Positions 1 to 10,642 of a stretch of 64,000 nt of DNA are shown here, piece after piece. The translations under genes and the position numbers were made by a program. Every line of letters begins with the position of its first letter. The first letter of the stretch is position 1. The DNA comes from Gnetum montanum. Its lineage: Eukaryota; Streptophyta; Gnetopsida; Gnetales; Gnetaceae. The notes below the pieces were generated by a model. It worked only from the letters and a program-made list of their open reading frames with translations. It was not told the DNA's origin and searched no databases. The stretch lies in NCBI GenBank assembly GCA_015680685.1, contig MNCI01033354.1, forward strand, positions 102,762-166,761, given 5' to 3'.

Positions 1-2
1 AA

Positions 3-266
3 AATGAACACAACCATGGGAGGCATCATCCTAATCCTTGCATACCATCTAATAGTCCCAAATATCATAGTGGGTCAACTCGTTATCCGGGAACTACATC
101 GAATAAAGTGCCCCGCTATGCTTACTATAATCAAGTGTGTGAACCTCGAGGGGCTAAGTATAGACTGGTTTCAATACTTTCAACATGCAAGGATCCTTGT
201 CTTTCATTTATTAATCCTTGCCATCCTCAACCACTTAGTTATGGGGGATACCCCCCATTTCAATAA
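3..266 (+). CDS. gag C-terminal tail of element A (5' end outside window)
   Basis: The frame read from base 3 stays open to TAA at 264-266. It encodes a tail rich in Pro, His, Tyr, Ser and Asn ending in GGYPPFQ. The minus strand of element B near 35140-35290 ends its gag with the same GGYPPF and similar upstream residues, which identifies this as the gag end. Another open frame over the same bases lacks that match and is a shadow. Unusually for this window the tail has no stop or shift. Confidence 0.65.
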   Translation, partial: NEHNHGRHHPNPCIPSNSPKYHSGSTRYPGTTSNKVPRYAYYNQVCEPRGAKYRLVSILSTCKDPCLSFINPCHPQPLSYGGYPPFQ

Positions 267-1615
267 CAAGCAGGATTAATAAATATTTTTCATTTTTCTT
301 TAATTTTCACTTTGTTGTTTTCCAGTTTTTTATTTTTCAACTTTTTGTTTTATCTTTTTATCTTTTCATCTTTGTGTGTGTTTTTCTTTTTACAATTTTG
401 TAAGTAATCTCATCTACGAATAAAACACTCATGTGGATTGTTGATTGAGGTGTGTTTTATGTTATTAAGTCATGAGGGATCAATTATTTGGAACAATGAG
501 CCCATTACACCCACTCATCCACTCTTCAAATAAGAGGTTTTGTTCAGGGGTATAGTGATATTCTTGACATTTTTTTAAAACTTAAAATTAATTTTGTGTT
601 CATTGTACCCAAAATGAAGAAGGATGGATCAAGAGGGAATGATTAGAGTGTGACATCAAAGAGACTTGCAGATTCTCTTTGGTGACCTCTGTGGGAGTTA
701 TCATGCAACGTGGTTGTACTAAGATCCTTGTAGATCTAACGAAAAATGGGAGTAAGAGTAGTGAAAAGGGAATTCAAAAATCAAATGTTGTTCTAGGGGG
801 TCCTACTGGAAAGACATGCACCCATGCTTGAAGGTTGGAAGCTTCTCTGGATTCAGTAAGAAGAGAGAAAAAAACAAAGTGCCATAAAACAAAAATCACT
901 CCTCCCTTGTACTAAACGCCAAGTGATCATATGCTTTGTTGTTATGGTACTCTCATAGTTGCTCATCATGGGATGAAACAATGTGATGCCACTGATTAGA
1001 AGGATGGACTTGGTCCTGATCTTGGAACGATGGGTTGGTGACACTTTAATCATGCTTTACACGTAGGATTCATTGTGCTCTGGGTTAGTTACCTCATGTC
1101 CCAATCTCTATGATCCCTTTTTATACTTCATCTCATCTTACTATTCGTGTAATTGTAGCTTGTGTTCCACATAGATAGAATTTTCATCTCATTCTGGTGA
1201 TAATTACATGTGTGTGTTTTGTGGAGTTAGTGTAGATTACATTTAACCCTTCTAGTGCCCACGAACACTTTAAGTGTGGTTACACAAGGGCATTATAGGT
1301 TGAAACCTACTTTGGGGAGGACCCACTTGTGTAATCTTTTGTAATCTTTTCTTATGACATAGCTCACACACACCATTTCTTACCCTCAGCTTAATTTTTC
1401 ATAATTTTTTCCCTATTATTATCCCTCTATAGTTTCAATGTTCCAATGTACCATTACATTCCCCTTTTTCTTAACCGCCAAATTTTTACGGCTAAAGTTC
1501 ACATCATTATCATTCATAGTGCCTCTTGAATCAATGAAATTAACCTAGGACATCTTAATACTTGCTAATGTCCTCAATTTCCAACATTAATTTTAGGAAA
1601 AATGATTAAAAATTC
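267..1615 (+). other. Non-coding spacer between gag and internal promoter, element A
   Basis: No sustained reading frame. A T-rich stretch follows gag (280-410). Several blocks match the minus strand of element B at about 34300-35140, for example 1240-1350 against 34370-34480. The conservation shows this is a standard part of the family, but I see no domain or RNA gene. Confidence 0.6.
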
Positions 1616-1620
1616 AGTAT

Positions 1621-1745
1621 TTCCTTGGTGTCTCACATCACTAGGGATGAGATATCGCATACATGATATAGTGTCCCATGTGATATCGTGTCCTATTTTC
1701 CTATAAATAGGTACCCCCACTGCAACACTTAGCATCATTTTNTGC
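1621..1745 (+). promoter_or_regulatory. Internal promoter-like block with GATATC hexamers and TATA box, element A
   Basis: Several GATATC or GATATA hexamers at 1650-1690 are followed by TATAAATA at 1702-1709 and a CA-rich start-site-like stretch near 1730. The element's own LTR at 4981-5040 has the same layout with the same hexamer. In B the block sits at the same place upstream of ORF2, with a TATATATGG box and related downstream bases. Inference: a second promoter for an ORF2 transcript. Confidence 0.6.
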
Positions 1746-1958
1746 CGAAAAGTGCCTAAATTTTTTGAAATTTTTCATCACCCAAAGGACATCAATTAGG
1801 GTAATTAACTTAACACTTAGAATAATTGTGCCAAAAATCATATGAGCTTAGGTACACTAGGAGACTAAAATGACAACCACCTAAGTCACAAGATCCATTA
1901 TTACAATTTTCGGGCACGATCACACGTTATAACATAAGATCTTTAATTAAGGAAAGTA

Positions 1959-2017
1959 GTAAGGTATAACTTGACTTTGAAAACAACCTTACTAACGCAT
2001 GATCCATGTGATTGCAG
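1959..2017 (+). other. Candidate small intron before ORF2, element A
   Basis: TACTAAC at 1990-1996 is an ideal branch-point sequence and ATTGCAG ends at 2017, two bases before the first ATG of ORF2. Donor candidates are GTAAGG at 1959 or GTATAA at 1964, giving 54-59 nt, short for a plant intron. B and E have matching acceptors (GATTACAG, ATCTTACAG) immediately before their ORF2 copies, the best support. Confidence 0.45.
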
Positions 2018-2018
2018 A

Positions 2019-4808
2019 ATGGTCCCGAAACGTGCACAGTAGGAGGGTCCTGTTCAAGGTGGAACGAAATGATCTCAGAGAGGTGGAAGACAAGGCCCTG
2101 CTAGAAAAAATATAGAACAGGAGATTCAATCATTCAAAATCCATCAAGAAGAACCTCCTACCAAACTTTCCAAGTAGGTAGAAGTGGGAGTTGCTGTTGT
2201 GCTTGAATCGGGACAACAACTCAAGTTGCCCCCAGAGTGTGTTCAGGCTATCGATGAGAAGTCCACATTCGCTGCGGTGATTTTGGAGTTAAAATTCAAG
2301 TCTTTTGCAGATTTCTCTCTTGAGGCTATTAGGGATCACCTCAAAGGATCTCCCTTATGGCCTGTCCTCTCTGAAAGCAATGCCTGGTACTTAGGAGAAA
2401 TGTACCAGTTCTGGCACAATAGGGAGCAAGGCACCATGGTTAACATTTGTGGTGTGACAGTTGATTTCTCTGCACAGGCTATTTCGAAAGTGTTAAACCT
2501 TCCAAATTCAGAGCCCCACATTGCTCAGTTATCTACCCATTCAGACCCTGATGTGTGAAAGGATTGGTTGGAGAAGGCTTATGGTAGAGACAAAGCTTTT
2601 GGTGAGCTGACGATGGAAGAAAGAGTTTATTTCAAAATTGGAACCTATCACCTCTTCCCAACAAAAGGCTTGAAAAGAATATCTACGTATGTGGCTAGAG
2701 GATGTGCAATGTTGATGGAAAAGGTTAACGCTAACCTTTCCCATCTATATTTGATGGAGATCCTAAGGTGATTTGAAGAACGAAAGACAATGAAGATGGC
2801 TCTGCCTTTCCCTTGTCTTATCAGAAAGCTATGCCAACGGGCTGGTATTCGAGGATACACAAATGACGTCCTCCAGAAAGCCCAGAATGCTTCTTATGCT
2901 GAATTACTAAAGGCACCAGCTCTAAGAAAGAGCACTGGCGAAGAGCTGAGACCTGAAGAAGAAGAAGAATAGATGACTGAACCACCTACAACTCAACTTG
3001 TAGGACCCAGTTAACCTCCAGCCATAGGTCCCATCCTACAACAAGAAGTAGGGCCTTGCACAAGCTAGGATCAACCACCACTACCACAAGACTATAGACC
3101 ATCAATGATCCATCTTAGGGCCATCGTTGAGATGGTCAGTTGGGGAAGTCATGATGACGCAAACCTCTTTCATGTCATCGATGATGCTAGCTAACCTATA
3201 GTTTTAATGGATCACACAAGGGATGAAATATCAATTTAAATAGGAGGAGGGGAAAGTAGATGGTTGCAAAAAATCTCTGGGAACACAGCATCTTTCTAGG
3301 TGCAGTTAGAGATTGGTGAAGGGGCCACTGTGGTGGTCATGCAACACCAGAATGCCATGGGAGTTGCTGAAGTGGTTGCTGACCACATCAAAGAATCCTT
3401 TAATGTACATGTTGTACCACTGGTAGATCTCTCAAGAGTACAAGATGCTCAAACTCTTGCCGAGACCTCAATGACTCCTGCAGAACACGAGGACATACTT
3501 GATAGATTGCTTAAAATAGGATAAGTAATGACGTCTCTGTTTGAAATCCCTTAGGATGTCATAGCAATTCAATCAGACCTCATTTCCACAAAGGAAAAGT
3601 TGGTCATATCTGAAGTAAGGGTCGAGCATGCTGAAGCTGAAGTGCAGAAACTACAAGAGCAGCTCATAGCCTTACAAGTAGCACAGTGGGATCCTCTGCA
3701 ATTTGTTCCCGCAGACTAGCTAAAAAATTTCAAAACCAAGCAATTAACAAAGCTAACCGTAGAGAATAGGAAGGTGGCAGAAGAAAAGGAGAAGGCTTTT
3801 TGGGATGCCTTCATAGCAGAAGTGCAAACCCATGCACATCTTAAGGCACTTAGGGCCTTAGAAGAAGAGAATAAGCAGTTGGTTGTAGATAACCTTCGTT
3901 TGACCTCCATATAGAAGCAAAATAATGTTCTCAATGAAAAATTTCATTAGCTATGAGAACAATTCATTTGGGTCAACTGAGATGTAAGCCGTTTAGCCAG
4001 AGAGAATTGAATCCTCTCAATGGAGGAGGTACGCACTATCTGATAAAAATCAGCAATTGAGATAAGCACGTGGCATAATGAGGCTAAACGACACGAGAAG
4101 CTAAAGGAGCATTTTCTTGATCAGGTGGGGATGTACAAACAAATCCTAGAGAAGGAGATCCATATGTCCAAGGCTTAAATCAACACTATCAGTGCTCAAC
4201 ACATTGATTGGAGGGCCATATTGGACACTTACGCCTTCGTCCACCAAGTGAAAGTTAAGAACTAGGACCTGCAGATCCAGGACTTGATAGAATACATGGA
4301 GTTGGCAAAACTTAGATATGCCAACCTTTCCATGTTAATAGAAGGGCACCCGAGAACAAAGTTCGAATAATAGGTAGCTTCCACCCATCTCAAATATGAA
4401 GTAGAATTTGCAAAATGCAAGAAGCTGGTTGAAAAATTGGATGTTGCAAATTCTAAACTCGAGGTGGTAAAAGCAAGCTACCAAGGACAGAAAGATGTTG
4501 CAACTGACTTGGCTTGACAGCTAATGGATCTTCATGAATACAAAGACAAAGCCAAAGCCTATGAGAAGGAACGACGGGTGTTCGCGGCATGGTATGTCAA
4601 AGCCAACCAGATGTTCCCGCAACTATCCTATCCATGGGAGGTGCCAACTCCATCAATCATAGGAACACTCACATGGATGACACAAGATCCTTGGACTGAA
4701 GAGGAGAAGCTCCACACCATACTTCAATGCCATCAAGCTTCAAAGCTTGGAGCACATGACAAAGGGAAAGCACCCATGGAGGAGCCACCGCCACTAGGAA
4801 CTACATGA
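2019..4808 (+). pseudogene. ORF2 of element A: plant-transposon-type domain plus long coiled coil
   Basis: About 930 codons with scattered stops and shifts, from the ATG at 2019 to the stop at 4808. Codons from about 2184 to 2970 read as a globular region with motifs WYLGEMYQFW, LNLPNS and YFKIGTYHLFP, ending in a LPFPCLIRKLCQRAGI-like segment. This matches B (33039-33422 minus) and E and resembles proteins annotated as putative plant transposon protein (Pfam PF20167, from memory). The rest (3540-4760) is Glu/Lys/Gln-rich heptad-like coiled coil. The tail is a short acidic, proline-containing segment. Function unknown. The open frames 2184-2558, 2568-2771, 2790-2972, 3300-3524 and 4524-4808 are pieces of it. 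Confidence 0.7.
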
Positions 4809-4963
4809 GTTCCAATTTGTTGTAGTAGTATAGCATTTTTTCTGTGTTGTATCTTCCCACACTGTGGCATTATTTTATTTCTTTTTCCAGTTAATAATCC
4901 CATACCTATCCGCTATGTAATCAATGGAGCTTGTTCTCTTTGTAACTCAAGGATTGAGTTTTT

Positions 4964-4980
4964 ATTCAGTTGTGGGGGTA
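4964..4980 (+). other. Polypurine tract of element A
   Basis: The stretch AGTTGTGGGGGTA directly precedes the LTR start TGATG. The minus strand of B carries the same tract beside its 3' LTR (30513-30530), so this is the plus-strand primer. Confidence 0.75.
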
Positions 4981-5477
4981 TGATGGGACGCGATATCACA
5001 TGGGCCACGATATTGCAGTCCGCTGCAATGTATATAAATAAGAAATGACTATCCCTTGTTAAGTAGAGAATAGTTTAGATTGTAGCTAGACTCTGGCAGT
5101 TTGATTCCTCCATAGTTAGATTATTTTCCTGTGTCTGCCTATANCATTCCTTGATCATCCATATACATCTTGGACTTCATGCATGACTACCNTAGATTAG
5201 ACTCTCTTACCCTTTCCCTCCTAGCTTGGCGTACTTAATATTATTTTCTACTTCCTTCAGGAGTAGCGTTAGAATTAGGAATACATCATACACCTCACTT
5301 TGGACTAAACCATATGTGACAAATATAAATACTAGTCCAGGTGGGAAGACAGTGAACTACGACCTAAGGTTAACGATCTAGGTGCCACAACTAGTCCATC
5401 TATGGAGTTCGACCGAATCACGCATGAAAATGCTTGTATTCGTATGGTTGAGTGTTGGGGTATCTCTCCACTCATCA
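4981..5477 (+). repeat. 3' LTR of element A
   Basis: Begins TGATGGG after the purine tract and ends CTCATCA, about 497 bp. U3 is very short: GATATC-type hexamers at 4990-5016, then TATATAAATA at 5031-5040. The last 200 bases match the ends of the B LTRs and of solo LTR C, while the U3 differs from B. It holds two single-N positions. Confidence 0.8.
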
Positions 5478-5739
5478 TTAATCCTAGGAAGGGCCTTCCT
5501 AATTGAGTTATATGTGAATTCCTATTCTCAACAATAAAGTTTAATGACAAAAAGTAAAAAAGGGAAGTAATGTTATTAATAAATTGCTAGAATAAAATTA
5601 TTCTTTTTAATTTTAGGTATATCGATTTATATTGAAGGGTGTGATAACCCATGATAAAGAAGATTATCTTATTGAGGAAAAATGCTAAAATGATGTTCAT
5701 AGAAACACTAGGAAATCATAAACCCATAAGGTCTTAACA

Positions 5740-6230
5740 TAGTGATAGATATTGAGCTATCAATGTCTTGAAATTAATATAATCAAAGTATATCAATCAA
5801 TACAATTCTAATTGATATAGGTGAATTTACATTAAATTTATAAATAAATATATCAATTTCATTAATTAATTTTGATAAATAATCATATAGGGATACTTAT
5901 TTTCATCAATCAAATCGCTGAAGATTGATAAAGTAAAACTTGTCCCAAGAGTTTTGCATTTGAATAACATGATCGTGGTGGGTATCAATATTTTATTATG
6001 TAATGATATCAATATACATCACTTGAATTGATATAGATTAAATTTTTTTTTTTGGAAACTTTCTTGTTTGAATAGTGAAACTACAATGAACTTTGATATG
6101 CTAGAAGTTACATATATAATCATATCAATTCTTGCCACATTCATGGTATAGTTCGACCTAATTCTTATTGAATTACATTGATTTTTCGATGAAGATTGAC
6201 ACATTAAAAAGTGAAAAGAAAAAATGCAAC
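5740..6230 (+). promoter_or_regulatory. Motif-rich internal promoter-like block of element E
   Basis: At least eight copies of ATATCAAT, GATATCAAT or their complements lie in about 500 bases. The same words recur in the LTR at 8180-8460. No clear TATA box is seen before the leader. By analogy with A and B it would drive ORF2. Confidence 0.45.
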
Positions 6231-6239
6231 AATAAGGCA

Positions 6240-6649
6240 ATGGCTCTAAAATAAAACGACACTATCCATGAGGATAAACCTTATTCTTGTAGAACCTTTT
6301 CTTCTTTCAAGCAGCACTAGGGTTTCATTGTCATCACTCTCTCTACTCTCTCCACTCTCTCTACTCCTTCAACATTTCTAGGGACCATGTCTAAGTAATA
6401 GGGATCTAGATCATGTAAAGAACTCCCCTTCCAAATGGCAAGGAAGCTATATATCACTTGTTAAGGCTCATCCTTATTTTTCTTTAGCTAGATAATGACA
6501 TTATTTCTCCTTCTAGTAATTTTCATGTGTGAGAAGGATATAAATGACAAAATCACCCACCACTAAGTAGTAAAAAAAAGGTAAGAATGGGCCTTATTGA
6601 AGAGTTTGATGATAATTTTTACATGTTAAATTTTCTTATGATCTTACAG
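6240..6649 (+). other. Leader and candidate intron before ORF2, element E
   Basis: A CT-repeat leader (6335-6372) is followed by a consensus donor GTAAGAAT at 6581 and the acceptor ATCTTACAG ending at 6649, giving a 69-nt AT-rich intron. The acceptor falls exactly where ORF2 similarity starts. Confidence 0.45.
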
Positions 6650-7672
6650 GCACCTAGGACTAAGAGACTAAAAATAGCCACTTAACACCATGTCATGGAC
6701 TACATAAGGTGGTTTGACCATATTGATGTAGCTATTTGATAGCAAATGAAAGTAATGAAATATGAGACATTCAACAAACCCTCCATTAACTAGTTCTAGT
6801 AGGAAGCGGTCATGCAATTTTATAGGAATTTTAAGTTGAAACCTACCATGGAGGATTTTCCAAAGCACTACCTAGTTTTCTTGATGAGGACGAGTAGGAT
6901 TAAGATCATAGTAGCATGACTCTAAGAGTGGTTTGGCCTATGTGCAAGCAAGAAGGATATATTCAAGCACAAGCCTAGCATGAAGGAAAAGTATGACCTT
7001 TTTCACTAATTTATTGAAGAGACCAACTTCGCTAGGATGTAGAGCTAGGAGCTTCACTTTGAAAGCCTACACCCCAAGCATTATGTGATGGCCAAGATAA
7101 TCATCACCAATGTCCTACCATCCATGCACAATTCTTATGTCATGAGCTAAACTCTTTGGATTATTAAGACTTTGAAATATGAAAAGGAGGCCAACTTCGC
7201 ATACTTTTCAATTAGGTACATGATGTATCATTATAATGATGACACACTCAAGTTATGCTTTCCTTTTTTGATTTTAGCTCTCTTACAGAAGTTGGATCTA
7301 GTAGAACCTCAAACAGGTACAAAAGTGAACCTCACCATCTTGAAGAAGGACCCCTTTATGTGGGCTCTTAACATGTATAGTAAGGTCAGTCCCTTTATAA
7401 AGGGATCCAATGAACTAGGCTCCTCATTGTTACCTCAAGCTAGTGAGGTTCAGCAATTGTAAGAGGAGATGAGAGCCTAGATATAGGAGGTAAAATCCAC
7501 TTAATAAGAGATCTTGACGATGTTGAAGAAGGTGAGTTCTACCCTTACAATAATGGACAAGAGGATTACAAAAATTGAGAAAAATATACACTCATAGATC
7601 AGAGATGATGATGAGGGAGCCAAACCTTGACATCTTGAAGAAGATATGGAGTTAGAGGGAGGATTTGAGGTT
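6650..7672 (+). pseudogene. ORF2 of element E: plant-transposon-type domain
   Basis: About 340 codons with several in-frame stops. It starts with a short basic segment like ORF2 of A. The middle carries a LPSMHNSYVM-type motif followed some 40 residues later by a LCFPFLILALLQKL-type helix, the order typical of proteins called putative plant transposon protein. The end (7470-7670) is a short charged helix. It lacks the very long coiled coil of A and B. Open frame 7172-7462 is its best-preserved part. Confidence 0.55.
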
Positions 7673-8028
7673 TGATCCTCATGAGAAATTGACTTTTTTT
7701 TAGGTTAATAAGCCATTTTGTTTATTAGAATGGGCATGTTTCATCTTTTTGTTGCATATGTAATTAATCTTTCTTGGAAGCAAGCTTGGGTTATAATGGC
7801 AAGTGAATATTTAATTTCTAAATTTTTATATATTATTTTTTGAAAATTAAAATGAAATGTTTTCTTCCATTAAAAGAATTGTTAAATGAAAAGAATTATC
7901 ATGATTTATTAATATTATGACTTGGGTTGGTGGATTTTAGGTACTTTAATTTATACATGTTCTTTTGTGCTTGATGGTATATTTTTTTCTTCATTGACTA
8001 GGCATTGGCCAAAGGCTTGTGAGGATTG

Positions 8029-9033
8029 TGATGAATCTAAAAATGCTTCATTTTTTACATTAAAATGGCTTTCATTTTTTATTTTTTGTTGTTTTACTAT
8101 ATCCAAGTTCATCAATTTCTTCAATGCCACGTTATATGAACTAATTACTTTTTTAAGTCTATGTCACTATACGATACCATGGTATCAATAAGATATCGAT
8201 TGGTATCAAGAATTTCAACATGTTCTAAGCACAATCATATTGATCCACACTACTAGAATTGACTAAAATTGACCCAAACTATATCAATATTGACAGTAGC
8301 CATAATATAGATTGATAATGTTGGATCAAAAGAAATTCCACTTTGTCATTGAATGGAGATATCAATTCATATCGCAAGTGCAATAACGATCAACAATTGA
8401 GGGACATTGTCATCGTGATATATATTAGTACGACTTTATAATAACATCAATCCATATTGATTCATTTGATGAATATTAATATTCCTATCTTATGAAATTT
8501 TTCCTAATTTAAGATGTAATCTTCTCTAGTATAAAAGGGAGTGCGTCGCACCCAAGTTTGGGGATTCAATACCTAGGAGAACCCACATCAAGTTAAAATA
8601 AATTTCTCAAATTTTATTTGAAAAATTATTAAGGGAGGATCTATTAAGCCTTGTGACAACTCTAAACCATTGGATTCTATTAGTAGGTTGTTGAAATTAC
8701 TACATCATAGAAATATCAAGGTAGAATCACAGATTGGATGATATATCCCTTGTGCTCTTCATAATTTATGTTTTGTGTTTTGATGGTTCTAATTTGATTT
8801 AATCATTTAATTTCCACTCTTGAACTTGATGTGAGAAGTTAGAATGAAGATTTACAATTTTTCTTATGAGTAATAGTCTTAAGCATGGGATTTTAATCTA
8901 ATTATTTTATGTCTTGATGATTTCTTTGACTTTCAACTATTCCTCCATGAATATGACTCTTAGGTTAGTCATAGACGAGCTGACATTTCTACAACAAGAG
9001 TAATCTAGTCCCAAAATTTTGGTTGGCTCATCA
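8029..9033 (+). repeat. LTR of element E (left edge approximate)
   Basis: Ends CTCATCA at 9033 like A, B and C. The left edge may be TGATGAATC at 8029, after a purine-rich stretch, or TGTCACT near 8162. U3 (8160-8460) is full of GATATC, GGTATCAA and ATATCAAT words. TATAAAAGG at 8530-8538 is a strong TATA box, with a transcript leader after it. Confidence 0.6.
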
Positions 9034-9034
9034 A

Positions 9035-9056
9035 TTTGGCATCATTGGTGGGAAGG
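9035..9056 (+). other. Primer-binding site, tRNA-Asp type, CpG-decayed
   Basis: Directly after the LTR, TTTGGCATCATTGGTGGG lines up with the 3' complement of plant tRNA-Asp(GUC), TGGCGCCGTTGCCGGGG; most differences are C to T or G to A. This primer is known from Tat and Athila elements. A PBS here means the LTR is followed by a 5' internal region. Confidence 0.65.
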
Positions 9057-9562
9057 CTTGCAAAGTCAATCTTCATCAAGGATTTAGTATGTTTTCAAGA
9101 TTTCATTTTAGAATTCAAATTGAATCTTCAAGAAAGATACACATTCTTTCTTTTATTATATTTTTTCTTTTTAATTTTAGAAATGATTTTCCTTAATTAT
9201 GTTGCATATAAAAAGAAAAATAAAAAATTAGAATCAAGGAAGAAGCATAAGAAAAATCATAAGAATCAGTTCCCTTTGTTCCCAAAACTGAGGAAAGTTA
9301 TAAAAAAGTTACAATTAAGGCTATAATTATAGGAGGCATAAAGACAATTTGAAAATTTTTAGGAATAATTGCTCATGAATGTGCCAAATAAGAGTGTGAT
9401 TGTTAAAATGCAATCTAATGAGAAACATAAAAATCCAACTTGAATTAAGCCTCCTAGAAATACTACAAGTTACTATAAATGCACCTGAACTAATTTAAAA
9501 AAATCCCAAGAAGAACAAGGATAGTCTAGTTTTATAAGATAAACTTTTGTCAATATTTCATT
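9057..9562 (+). other. Leader of the element that starts at the 9035 PBS
   Basis: One short open frame (9036-9326) has a hydrophobic stretch and a Lys-rich end but overlaps the PBS and matches nothing I recognise. I call no gene. The leader is cut at 9563 by a copia LTR and resumes near 10643. Confidence 0.4.
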
Positions 9563-10642
9563 TGTTGATCTTTTGGTATGTCAAAACCTTAGCAGATGGA
9601 GAATATGAAAAATATGTTTATGATCTTGTAGGACTAAGAAAGGATAAGATAAGGACTTTATGAGATGAGACCAAGATAACATATTAAGTTATTAATCTAA
9701 GGTGACAAAAGTCTCAATCAAGATAAAAGATGTCAAGGATGCACAAAGTCAAAAGAAGGTATTCCAGTATTTTCCTAGATGTTCCAAGAGATCAACAAAT
9801 GTCTCAGAGGTGAAAGCTCAATCTTGGGCTAGACATCCCATAAAAATAGCAAACATTCCAATTGTTGTTGAGATGTCCCAGCTAGAACATCCCAAGTGAG
9901 ATGTCCTAATTTCTAGTGGGACGTCCCATTTGCAAGTGACCAATTTTTAGTGAGATGTATCAAGCTTGAATGAAACATACCAACTAGTTGTTTCCTAATT
10001 GTTACATGAATTTTGAGGGCTATTTGAAAAGAAAAAATTTTATAAAATAGAATGGGATTCTTGTGAAAAGGATAAGCACTATTCATTAGAATATTCAAAC
10101 ATTATATACATCAAGTGAATTAATTTTTTTTGTCATTTCTCCATCATTTGTAAATAGTTTTATGTGAGCCTAAGTGCAAAAAATTTGTAAAGTGTAGTTA
10201 CACTCTCTCCTTAATTCTCTTTTTCTCTTTGTAGCCCTACAAGGTTGATGTGCTTCTTGTAAGAAGGCATCTTGTGAGCTTATCGAGACCTTGTAGGATT
10301 GAGTGTATTTTGAGTGAGAAAACACTCCGTGTAGAGATCACATCATTGTAAAGATTATGGAATCCTGAAACCACATTTTGAGCATGTTGAAACATTGTAG
10401 GATTGAGTGAGTTTCCTATGAGAAAACACTCCAAGTGGAGCTTAAACTTTGTAAAGGTTGTGTTGTTGTCTAAACCACATTTTTTAAGGAACAATTTTTG
10501 GAGGTGTGCAAAGATTCTACTCTTCAAGTGTGGATGTACCCAAGTTGGGAAAGCACATAAATTTCTATGTGATTTTGGTTAACTTGGTTTTTTGAATTAG
10601 GGAACTTATTCAATATCCATTCTAAGTTCTTGATCCTTACCA
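9563..10642 (+). repeat. Solo LTR of the copia family (right edge approximate)
   Basis: Starts TGTTGATCTTTTGGTATGTC, the counterpart of the plus-strand reading of the 5' LTR of the copia element at 15631-21390. Positions 10200-10560 match that LTR's transcribed region in inverted orientation. No internal region follows, so it is solo. U3 (9730-9960) carries GATGTCC/GACATCC words and one perfect palindrome, GGGACGTCCC, at 9918-9927. A clean target duplication is not visible; TCATT and TTAAT flank it. Confidence 0.7.

Larger units (their letters stand above)
1..5477 (+). mobile_element. Element A, 3' part of a non-autonomous Tat/Athila-like LTR retrotransposon
   Basis: In order: the end of a gag tail, a 1.35-kb spacer, an internal promoter-like block, an intron acceptor, ORF2, a purine tract and an LTR. 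The same order and recognisable sequence recur on the minus strand in element B (29640-38588), which has both LTRs, so A is the 3' end of a relative whose 5' part lies outside the window. No protease, RT or integrase occurs between gag tail and LTR here or in B, so the family must rely on enzymes supplied in trans. The five bases after the LTR, TTAAT at 5478-5482, are the expected target duplication, but the left copy is outside the window. Confidence 0.85.
5483..9033 (+). mobile_element. Element E, 3' part of a related LTR retrotransposon
   Basis: Repeats the plan of A: promoter-like block (5740-6230), CT-rich leader, small intron, ORF2 copy (6650-7672) and an LTR ending CTCATCA at 9033. Its repeated motif is ATATCAAT/ATTGATAT rather than the GATATC of A, and the same motif fills its LTR. 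Element A appears to have inserted into E, because A ends at 5477 and E-type sequence follows at once. The PBS after the LTR is treated separately. Confidence 0.55.

Noticed and set aside
9036-9326. 96-codon frame with a hydrophobic stretch, possible membrane protein
   Set aside because: It starts inside the PBS, is in leader sequence and has no counterpart in related elements here.
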